From Pascua guehoae (lineage: Eukaryota; Basidiomycota; Tremellomycetes; Trichosporonales; Trichosporonaceae): DNA of 64,000 nucleotides. A model generated the notes under the pieces. The model did not search any database and was not told where the DNA came from. It saw only the letters and a program-made list of their open reading frames with translations. Positions 46,032 to 55,387 of the stretch are shown in pieces. The DNA is taken from positions 1,792,008 to 1,856,007 of the forward strand of contig BCJX01000005.1 of the NCBI GenBank assembly GCA_001600415.1. Direction: 5' to 3'. Made by a program: the position numbers and the translations under genes. Numbering within the stretch: the stretch's first letter is position 1; every line of letters begins with the position of its first letter.

Positions 46032-47603
46032 GTTGTCTGCGGTTTACTCCATGGAACAATGGATTCACCGCGATAGTTGGGAGAAGTCTCTTGCGGCCCC
46101 CCGACCTGGCACACTTAAATGCCCTCTACCTGGGGCGACTGGAAGGGGCTGCGGTGGGCAAAACTAGCCATCATAATCATGTGGTTGTGCATGCCGCACC
46201 CCCACAGCCCACAGCTGCTGATCCTTGCTGATCGCTTTCGGCCCTCGGACTGCGGCGCTCCACTCTTTACATGGCAAAATCATGACGTCGTTGTCAACTC
46301 TCTCCAGGCATCTTGTCCCCGCCTGGCCCGCCTCGTCTCTCGTCTCTCTCGCTCGAGCAACCGTCATACCCCCACCGTACCAGCGTGCTACCCCTTGCCG
46401 ACAAGCAGTTTACCCTGGCTGTGGCCTGCGGCATGGGGCACGGCACCCCAACATGTGCGGCGGCGCACTCCAGATGTGCGGGCCAGAACTCGCTGCTATA
46501 CTTGGTCGGACCACGGCCCGAGGCCGTTTGCACCACATTGTGTCCTCTCCTCGAGCCGTGGATTCCCTTCTCATCCTGCCATCTGGTCCACACGCTGTAC
46601 CCGACGCCCCCACCTCTGCCAGTGCCTCAATTGCGGTGCTCTTGCATGCTAAAGGTAGGTAGACGTGCCTCCAACAGCCTCCCAGGGTGAGAGCACAAGA
46701 GTACACCGAGTGTGCCGAGGGCGGCAGCGCGTGTCTCGTGTCGAGTATGTGGGTTTTGCTTTTCGACGGGGCTGAAATCGCCACTATTGGGGGTGCCAAA
46801 AAGGCAGGCCCGATATCGATGAGATCATCAGGGGTCCCGACTTTTGCAGCAGCCAGCGGCCAGCGGCCCGCCCCCACCACCCCGATCGCCCGTCCAGAGG
46901 AGGCAGCAGACCCACCTGCTGTGACGTCAAAATGATTGATATGATGTCACTGGAATGTCCCGCCCTGCAACACTTTCACTTTTTTTTTTTCGAACATGAC
47001 TCCCGATGGCACTCCATATGGCGATACCTAGCGAGGCAGGTGTCGCTAATGTGCTCACTAGAACGAGGCGATGCGGGGATGTAAAATGTTGGGGAGGAGA
47101 AGTGGAAGAATCGCCCACTCGATTGGGTGCGCCACACACGCCACGGTGAACACATGGCCACATGGATGGATGGATGTTTGATCTGCAAAAGGGCCTCGCC
47201 TCGGCTACGCGCCAGATCCACCGGAATGCTCAAACACGCAGCACATGCCCTGCACGCTCGGAACCTGCTTTAAACACCTACGTTGTCACTGTCTCATTCA
47301 TCCTTGTCATTCATTGTCTTGCACCACACGTCAGTATGACACTGAATGCTCACTAGCACAGAAAGAGTGGAGAGGAGCCTGGTAAGAGCAATGGAGCCAG
47401 AGCACGGCTAGACATCGTCCGAGGTCACCAGACCAAGATTCGGGATCCTAAGCGATGCAAGCGGACCTACAGGATGCTGCAAAATGATCATGACTCTCGG
47501 TCGTCGGGGCCCGGACTCTGTGGATCCGAACATGCGCGCGATCGAGGAATGACATCGAGGTTCCAGCGGGTGTGTCGGAAGCAAAAAAAATGCAAAAGGG
47601 AAA
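46032..47603. other. Intergenic, giant-gene promoter side
   Basis: 5' region of the giant gene and non-coding sequence. A T-run lies at about 46980-46990. No second gene supported. Confidence 0.45.
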
Positions 47604-47697
47604 TCTCTCGACTGTGAGTCGAACACAGGACCTGCGGATAAAGCTGTATTAGGTAACAAATTACAGTCCGACGCTCTACCAACTGAGCTATCGAGAG
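47604..47697 (-). tRNA. tRNA-Tyr(GTA), intron-containing
   Basis: Acceptor CTCTCGA/TCGAGAG with the C1-G72 pair typical of eukaryotic tRNA-Tyr, D-arm TAGCTCAGTTGGTAGAGC, loop CTGTAA with GTA, an intron, and T-arm CTGTGTTCGACTCACAG. Confidence 0.93.
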
Positions 47698-48272
47698 ATC
47701 ACAATCGCCGTCAAGAGACATGCTTGGTGATTCAGGGTTGATGTTTAAAGCATCCGTGTCAACAATCAGCTTAACCCCGTTGTTCTTTTGGAAAGCATGC
47801 TTTCACTTGAAATGTGGAGTGCGTGCGTGCTCTGCCCAGCATGGGCAACGGGCAGACCTCAGCCGGAGAGATGGGTCCTCCAATGCCGGCGTGACATGAT
47901 AGCATGTTCCTCGTCCCTGCCTGCCGGAACAGCGCATCCCCACGCCGTCGGTGAAGCTAACAGAGGCCTGCCACACGTCCGACGGGATAGAATTGTTCAG
48001 AGAGCACGCCGCTCCCTCCAAGTCCGTTGCCCGGAACTCCTGCAGGCCGACAAATACCCATTGTGCGCGGGGATCGACAAATACCCATTGTGCGCGGGGA
48101 TCAGACCATGGACGACCGGGCATACCTCACCGCTCAACTCCGGGCGCCACGGCGACACGGCGTGTGGACAGAAGAGGCACCCGAGCCTACGGTCGAATTA
48201 ACTCCATGATCCAACATTCTCGAACAACAGCGACACCGCGACGAATTCGGCAACGCCGAGTCCATCGTTGTG
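47698..48272. other. Intergenic with a 27-bp duplication
   Basis: No gene. Contains the tandem repeat at 48049-48102. Confidence 0.5.
48049..48102. repeat. 27-bp tandem duplication
   Basis: Two perfect copies of a 27-bp unit (GACAAATACCCATTGTGCGC then GGGGATC). Confidence 0.95.
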
Positions 48273-48353
48273 GGGCGTGTAGCTCAGTTGGTAGAGCGCG
48301 TCATTAGCACCGACTAATTGACGAGGTCTTTGGTTCGATTCCTAACCCGTCCA
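48273..48353 (+). tRNA. tRNA-Ala(AGC), intron-containing
   Basis: GGGCGTGTAGCTCAGTTGGT, anticodon stem CGTCA/TGACG, loop TTAGCA, a short intron (CCGACTAAT), T-loop TTCGATT, and G3-U70. A T5 pol III terminator follows at about 48362. Confidence 0.93.
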
Positions 48354-48624
48354 TCGCACATCTTTTTAGACAAGGCCGCGAGTCGCAGTCGCGCCCGACA
48401 AGGTTGCTGAGAAACGGGGAGCGAGGGTCCCCTCCGTGACGTATTTCGAAACGCGGCAGAACGAGCTGTGTGGTTAGGTGACCTCGACTGCAAGTGGCTG
48501 ACATGGAGTACAGAACAAGCCGCGGGGCGGCGACTGTTGAGCCGCACCTCGTTGTCTTCCACCCTTGATCTCGCCATTCCTCCCCGCCGACGCTGCGAGC
48601 ATCGGCGCCGACAACATCAGTGTG
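48354..48624. other. Spacer between tRNA-Ala genes
   Basis: No gene seen; pol III terminator at its left edge. Confidence 0.5.
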
Positions 48625-48724
48625 GGGCGTGTAGCTCAGTTGGTAGAGCGCGACATTCGCACGATGTGGTCTACATCCTGCGCCTTACTTGTCGAGGTCT
48701 TTGGTTCGATTCCTAACTCGTCCA
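48625..48724 (+). tRNA. tRNA-Ala(CGC), intron-containing
   Basis: Same body as the Ala(AGC) genes but stem CGACA/TGTCG and anticodon CGC, with an intron of about 28 nt able to fold on itself (GATGTGGTCTACATC). T8 terminator at about 48733. Confidence 0.92.
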
Positions 48725-48884
48725 TCCCATCGTTTTTTTTCCCTAATCGAGACCTCCAGGCGACATCTCTGGGCGTTTTCTGCCTCAGCACGGCACATCT
48801 CTCCCTCCCCCTCAAGGACGCGATCTCATCTCACGCCGAAACCACCCGGCACGCCACGGCAGACGGGGCGCCGACACGGTCGTG

Positions 48885-48965
48885 GGGCGTGTAGCTCAGT
48901 TGGTAGAGCGCGTCATTAGCATTGTCTAATTGACGAGGTCTTTGGTTCGATTCCTAACTCGTCCA
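48885..48965 (+). tRNA. tRNA-Ala(AGC), intron-containing
   Basis: Like 48273-48353 with a different short intron (TTGTCTAAT). T5 terminator at about 48973. Confidence 0.93.
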
Positions 48966-49499
48966 ACCCGCAGTTTTTGCCCTCCTGGGTGTTTGCTTTG
49001 GCATGAATCAAACCATGAAGGTGGACGTGGAGGGCAGACAGGTGAGGTCAGAATCGTCACACAACTCGGGCCCAACGCTGTCGGGGGGAGGGCAGGGACA
49101 GCGAACGGGGCCAAGGAGCTTGGGTAAGGCAAGGAGCAGGCGCACCCCCATGATTCCATGATTCCCATCGAGACGGATATCTTGGAGCGTCTGACCAGCT
49201 CGGCGTCGGTTGCTACGTCGCGCCAAATGGCAAGACGCTGGGACCATGGGACCAAGGCAGTCTGGCGAGGTGGCAGTATCATGTCGCGCACAAGGGCGCG
49301 AGTGTATGTCCGACTCTGTCATGGTCGCCTAGGACGTGGGCGCGACCCCCTGGGCCTAGGACGTGGGCGCGACCCCCTCGCCGACACTGAGAGACTAAGC
49401 GCACGACGCTACCGCCAGCCCACTAGATAATGTCGGCAACCTCGGGGCGCCACAACGCGCCCGGTGCGAATTCTCAAATTCTCAAACAGAAATGCAAGT
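48966..49499. other. Spacer with imperfect duplication
   Basis: No gene; holds the duplication at 49327-49378. Confidence 0.5.
49327..49378. repeat. 27-bp-period tandem duplication
   Basis: Unit GCCTAGGACGTGGGCGCGAC plus CCCCTGG, repeated from 49354 (second copy 25 bp intact). Confidence 0.9.
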
Positions 49500-49581
49500 G
49501 TCCTATGGCTCAGTCGGTAGAGCATTCGACTGTTAGTTTATCAAACATCGAAAGGTCCACAGTTCAAGCCTGTGTGGGACA
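49500..49581 (+). tRNA. tRNA-Asn(GTT), intron-containing
   Basis: Acceptor GTCCTAT/GTGGGAC, D-arm GCTCAGTCGGTAGAGC, stem TTCGA/TCGAA, loop CTGTTA with GTT, an 11-nt intron, T-arm CACAGTTCAAGCCTGTG, and a T5 terminator at 49584. Confidence 0.93.
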
Positions 49582-50681
49582 GCTTTTTGGCGCATGGTGG
49601 TATGGGGCAGGAGCGGCTGGCTGGTGGTTTCTGTCCTCTGGCCCTCGTCGCTAGTCGCGGGGGCACGATTGGCCTTGCTCGGCCTCGGGGGCGTGGCGTG
49701 GTCCTGTATGTGCTTGGGCCATGAGGTCAAGGTCTCGAACCGGGGGGATGGCGTCACATGGCGCACCGTACCTGCTGGCATGTACTGTCGTCGTATACGC
49801 TCTCAGCCGCGCTTTCGCGCATGTTTCATGGTGCGTATCCAGGCCTGACGAATACCTGGTGATGCTGATCGCTGGGCTTGATGGTGTTGGTACAGTATGG
49901 TGGCGTGCAAACCCTTGCTTTGTAGTTTCCGTGCACCGGCAGGCTTATTGCTGGTAAAAGGGAGATAATATTCACAGCTGTTCTGCATCTTTTTAGACCA
50001 GGGTCCTCTACGCGCCACGGACCGACGTTGTCTGGGGGACAATATCCCTCAGACCCTTGCGCGTCTCCTCTGCTTGGACCAGCCGGGTGGGCCGCAGTGG
50101 CGGTGTGGCTGCGGCTGTCACTTAGTTTGTCTGTTGGTTTGTCCTCAGTCTCTGCATTTTTTCTGTCGTTTTTTTTTCTCTATCTCTGAATGCTATAAGA
50201 TCTTCCAACGTGGCCCCAACATCGCCCCACGTGCATGTGCCAGAACCAAAGCAACTGCGAGTTACTCTCCCACAACGTGCCACACCTTCAGCTGCGGCTG
50301 GGAGTGACAAAGACGTGTATAGGCAATGCATCGTGCACAAAGATTTACAGTCCAGCCATGTCCAATCGCTTCCGTCACCAGCTCAACGGGAATGGCACAA
50401 GGCGGCGCTGGGGGAGCACAATAAATGGCTGGGGTGCCGTCGGGTCGTCATAGTCGTTATGGTCGTCTCGGTGGTTTGTACATGTCGTCGCTGGCCATTA
50501 CTGCGAATGTGGCCTCCTTGTCGTGTGGGAGCTTGCTCCGAGGGCGGTGTTGGTTTGTGGCCCGATGGGCTCGTTTGTGGCCCGATCATACTGCGCGACT
50601 TCCAGAGACGCGCTACTCGTTCATCCAAATTATGCGGTGGGTTTGTCTCCAGTCGTCGTCTCTCCCTTGCCGCGCGCCTGG
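49582..50681. other. Intergenic, no gene supported
   Basis: Contains a short fragment of repeat R1 near 49796. The right end is 3' flank of the gene at 50682. Confidence 0.45.
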
Positions 50682-52041
50682 TCACGACGGGGGCGGGGGC
50701 GGGGGGAGAGCCACCAGTCGTCTCCAGGCAGGGGGATTTGGGTCTGGATGTCTTAGCACTTCTCTCGCGTTTCTTCTCACCTTCTTGGCCACTGCACACT
50801 TTTCATTAAAGGGCACACCCGCGACGCCGACGTTTGTCTTCTCGAAGCCAAACCAAAGGACCCGGGGTTTGCTTCCGCGGCAGAACGGGTCGTCGTCCTC
50901 GTCTCCGCCCTCATCCTCGTCTTCGTCGTCCGAATCGTTCTCGACAATCTGCCACTGCGCCGCTGCCCGGGAGCGCGCCCGGGGGGTGTAGACCTTGGGC
51001 TTGACGGTGGGAAGGGCGATAGTGCTGGGGAGATTGGGCGAGGGCGCCGAGGAAGGCGAGGTAGACCACGTGGGCGAGGTGGAGCGAGACGACGCAGGCG
51101 AATTAGTCGAGTTGGTGGCCCTCGACGCCGAGGTCGACGGCGCGCGGCGGTAGTTGTGGGACGAGGATGGTCCCTTGTCGCCGATCGTCATCGCCGCCAG
51201 AGCAGCCGTTGTCTCGTCGGCGTCACTGTTGACAGTGTCCCTGGCCGTGTTGATGCAGGTGGTCTCCTTGTCGGTGGTTACCTTGCGACGAGGCGACGCG
51301 GCGTGGATCTTTGGCTGTGCGAGTAGGAATGGCGATTCGCGGCTACGCTCGAGCTTGACCATTGCCGGGATCCCGGCACGTCCTTTACCGTCCGAGGTGC
51401 GTGTAACACGCCCAGTTTCGACCTTGGGGCGCGTCCTTGGTGTTGCCTTGACATGTTAGATCAAAGTGTAAGAGTGAGATGGTGACACTCACCACCTGCG
51501 CGTCATTGGAGCAGCTGTTCTTTCCCTGGCGTCCCCTCGCCCCCGCGGGGATCGGGCCCTCATTATCCGACACACTGAATAACAGACGGCACGGTGTCGG
51601 TGAGGGCGGAGACTGTAAGCGCGGCCACGTACTGGCCTTGATCTTTGGCTTGCGCGGAGCCCATGGCGCAGACGGCGTCGATGAAACACGAGGTGGGGTG
51701 ATCGGAGGCACGATCGGCGAGAGGGGAGCGCGTGCTTTGGCCACGGCGCGTGTCTTGGTGGAAGACGTGAAGGGAAGGATCTGGGCGCCAAAGCGGGTAG
51801 GAGTGGGAGCGACAAGGACGGGGGTGGAGACGCGGCCGTCCGACGTGCTGCTGGTGGTGGTACTCGTGCCAGACCGCCGCACGTTGGTCGGGGTGCTCGA
51901 GGGCAGTGGGGGGCAATGGGGGGCAGTGGAGGGGGAAGGGCAACGCAGAGGCGAGATGGGTGGCGACGGGCAAGCGGGCAAGGTTGCACGAGTAGTCGCA
52001 CCAGGCTTTGCAAAGCCAGTAGTGGTGGGCATGGTGGTCAT
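50682..52041 (-). CDS. Disordered Pro/Ser/Thr-rich protein, unknown function
   Basis: Two exons (52041-51493 and 51446-50682) joined by a 46-nt intron with a GTGAGT donor and CTAAC branch; 437 residues. The N-terminal half is Pro/Ser/Thr-rich low complexity with short Arg/Lys-containing pieces (PRKPKIKAS). The middle has TRPKVETGRVTRTSDGKGRA; a long Ser/Thr region follows, then an acidic run (DSDDEDEDEGGDEDDD). After this comes the only part that looks conserved: PRVLWFGFEKTNVGVAGVPF and NEKCAVAKKVRRNAREVLRH (about residues 385-425). There is no signal peptide or membrane segment. The mix of acidic tract and basic patches suggests a nuclear or cytosolic regulator, which is only an inference. 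I do not recognise the family. Confidence 0.7.
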
Positions 52042-53708
52042 AATGGGTTGTCTAGTGGGGGTTTAGGTTGCACGTCGCTGCTGATGGTGGTGGTGGAGTA
52101 TGAGGAGATGGTGGTGGAGAAGAGAGATGGTCGACAGCGCGAATGAGGTATTATCCATTCTCCAACGGAGGAGTGTAGACGCGTCGCGACGCCAACGAGG
52201 TGGGGGTGGGTACTGCGTGTCGGTCCTTGTTGACAAGAGGGCCGTGAGGATGGGCGGGGAGGGGAGGGGTGATTGACGTTGACGTGCGGTTGGGTAGGAC
52301 GAGATGGAGGAGGGGGGGCGAAGAGGAGAAAGGTGGAGAGGGTGGGGGGGGGGGGGGGGAGAGAATGTGCGAGGATGCGCAGATGCAGGATGGGATACCA
52401 CACCAGGGGAAATGCAACCAAAATGGGTCTGAGCGCAACTCACCCCGCTCAATTGCCAGCTAGCCTACAGGCCACGAGGGAACAAGTCGGGCAGAGAGAA
52501 CCGGCAAAGGGCAGAGGCACCGGTACGAGGCGCAACGTTGGTGGGCGTAAGAGGGTAAAAGGTGCAGGAACCCGTGCCGGGCCGCAAGTTGACGAGGGGA
52601 AGTGGGTGGGGGGGGGGATGGGTGCACAATGTCGACCAAATCCCCAGTCGATGAGTTGTGGCGTCGGGGGGCACGCATGCGCGCCTGATTTTCCTCGCCG
52701 TCTCGTGGGTGGCAATGTGACACAACCGGAAATTTTGGTCCGATTCCAACCGGCACCCAGTTGGCCAGTTGGGATTGTGCGAGCAAAGGTGGCGTCCGTT
52801 TCAATGCACTGCCTGCATCACCGGGCCTTGCTGCTATGCACACGACAGCGTGGTGCATACAGTATTTGCTCCGACTGCAGCACGACTGTGAATGAGGCCG
52901 CAACGCACTCCAACCGCAAGCCGAGGTCCGTATCGCCCTCGCAACGCCGTTCTGCATTGTGTGACGCACAGACCGCCAGATCTGGCGTAGGTTGAGTCAG
53001 AGTAACGTTTTTTTTTTTTCTGGTTCTTTTATACGGCAGCAAATGACATTGTCGAGTGTCCATACTTCTGGGGCGGGAAGTGACACACGAGTGGGAGCGT
53101 CTTACAGAGTTTCGCCGTGCCACTGTTGATTCTCCCCACTACGGCGGCTCCGAGGGATGAACGCGTTTAAAACACCAGTGCTTCGCGAGCAATCCTGTGT
53201 TATGCGAAATCTCCAGAGCGGATTTATCGACCCGCATCGGCAATCAAGGGCCCACAACCAAGCCAATGGAGTGAGGGAAGAACGAGGACCCCATGGGGTC
53301 AACTCTGCCCCGCCCGGGATTGTTGGTGGACTCCGAGTGCGGCTTCGGTGTTCCAAGGAAAAGTGTAAAGGTGTCGGGACATGCTTCCAACGGCAACCAC
53401 ATGCATTTGGTCAAAGATAATAGCGCCGACAGTCGACGACACTGATACTGTAGGCCAGACGTTGCTCCGTGCCTTATACTTGTGCCTTTCCAATATGGTC
53501 CAAAAGGAAGCGCTGCGGAACACCAGAAGCATGATGACGTCTGCTCGGAACACCACCGCTCGAGCGCTGTTGTCCTAACCAACCTGAATCTCCCTTGCCT
53601 GAAAACAAACCAAGTTGCTGGCGACAAACAATGTAAGCAATGAAGTAATCTGCTTCCGAGGTTTCCACGCAAGACCCACGGCGAGCCCGAGAGCCAACCT
53701 GTGCAGAG
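52042..53708. other. Intergenic with poly-G tract
   Basis: 5' leader and promoter of the gene at 52041 (CT-rich on its strand, with a 16-G run at 52344-52359), then non-coding sequence with a T-run at about 53009. No gene supported. Confidence 0.5.
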
Positions 53709-53834
53709 TGTAATAGGACACGCTCTCAGCCGCGTCCCCAGCGACATGTTCATGAAGCGAATCTGCCCAGATGCCCTCTCGACGGTATTTAGGATACGTT
53801 TTGGGTATATGGATAGCGCGGCTTCGTGGTGCTA
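53709..53834 (+). repeat. Dispersed repeat R1, copy B
   Basis: Gapless partner of 7213-7338, 126 bp, same strand; about 16 differences counted by eye. Confidence 0.75.
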
Positions 53835-53975
53835 TCACCCAGAGTCCAATGTGCAGCTGAGCATGGACCAACCGCTGCGGCCCTGGTATTGATTCTGGAA
53901 AGAAACGGGAGTCTGCTTCTGCAACGCTCCACAAACCGCTCGCAGCCTGGGCCTCTGGAAGGATAAAAAATGAGA

Positions 53976-54074
53976 TGGACGAGTTAGGAATCGAACCAAA
54001 GACCTCGACAATTAGTGCGCAGGATGTGACCACATCTTGCGAATGTCGCGCTCTACCAACTGAGCTACACGCCC
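53976..54074 (-). tRNA. tRNA-Ala(CGC), intron-containing
   Basis: Minus-strand counterpart of 48625-48724: stem CGACA/TGTCG, anticodon CGC, similar foldable intron, T-loop TTCGATT. Confidence 0.92.
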
Positions 54075-54466
54075 CCGACAACGGAGTGCCTCGCCAGCTC
54101 GAACGCAGCGCCCGGCATCGTCTCGGCGCTCAAGTAAGAGGCGAGGATGATGGGGATGTGTCCTGTTCGGTACGCTGCCCTCTGTGTCTAGGCCCTTCAC
54201 CAACAGCCACCCATGCCACGCCGTCGTGTTTGCAGCCCAACAGCAACCACCCGTGTGCCGCGTGGACTCGGCGGCGGCCTGAGAAAGGGCGTCGGGATCA
54301 AGGCTGAGGTTGCAAAGGACAGAAACGAGATTAAGGAGGATAAGAAGGACGCCAAGGACAGGGGCAAGGACAAGGACAAAAGACCTCGGTCGTCGTTGTC
54401 GACCCCCCAGCCCAACAGCAATCTCTTGCACCTACGCTGGGGGCTCGGAGGGCAAAAGATGTGGGT
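54075..54466. other. Spacer between tRNA-Ala genes
   Basis: No gene seen. Confidence 0.5.
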
Positions 54467-54566
54467 TGGACGAGTTAGGAATCGAACCAAAGACCTCGAC
54501 AAGTAAGGCGCAGGATGTAAGCCACATCGTGCGAATGTCGCGCTCTACCAACTGAGCTACACGCCC
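54467..54566 (-). tRNA. tRNA-Ala(CGC), intron-containing
   Basis: As 53976-54074, with intron differences only. Confidence 0.92.
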
Positions 54567-54766
54567 CACACTGGTGTGTTGTCGACACCGAAGCTCGCCG
54601 CCACGCGGGGTCGCTTCGGCGTGGGATTAGATCCATTAGATCAGCCTGGGCGAGTGTGACGGTCAGGCATGCTCGTTCAGCTATGGTCTGATCCCCAGCC
54701 TAAAAACAAGCACCAAGACCGGTCCCAAGGCCTATCGTGTCCGTCTCGAGTGCAAAAACTGTGGAA

Positions 54767-54847
54767 TGGACGAGTTAGGAATCGAACCAAAGACCTCGTC
54801 AATTAGGCGATGCTAATGACGCGCTCTACCAACTGAGCTACACGCCC
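54767..54847 (-). tRNA. tRNA-Ala(AGC), intron-containing
   Basis: Minus-strand counterpart of 48885-48965; stem CGTCA/TGACG, loop TTAGCA. Confidence 0.93.
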
Positions 54848-55387
54848 CACAATTGTTTGCAGCGGCGCCGGGTTCGTCGCGGCGTCGCTTCGGCGTGAGA
54901 GAGTGTCAGACCACGTTCACGCACATGAGTCGTGGTGAGATGGGAGTGCCTTGTGCTGTCCTATGCTGGCGGCTTACTCTGCTCGCTGCGCACCCAAGAC
55001 AGCGACATTATCTGCCACCACCGCGCAAACTGTATGATGTCTATTCATCCATGGGTTTCGATACAGTACGTGTCCCAAAGAGTGTGGAACACGTCGATTA
55101 GTCGTGGGTTGGGGAGGGCAGTTTGTATGTATAGGGTTGCACCTCGTGTTGGCGGAGCAGCCGTGTTCCCCAACAAAGGTCGGAGACCAGAAAACGAAAG
55201 TCAGAGTTGAGCGGGGGAGGGCATACAAGGCGGCGCAGAGTGGCGGTCTACGTGGTCGACAGATTGAGATGACCTGTCTCCACTAAAGGGGACACGGGTA
55301 ATCCCGCGTTGGAAAAAAGTCATGAATGTTCACAAGGGGTCGAAGAGGGAGTGCGGGGGAGGGACATATTGTCGACGCCAGCGACGG
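54848..55387. other. Intergenic, no gene supported
   Basis: 3' flank of the TMEM135-like gene. Confidence 0.5.
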
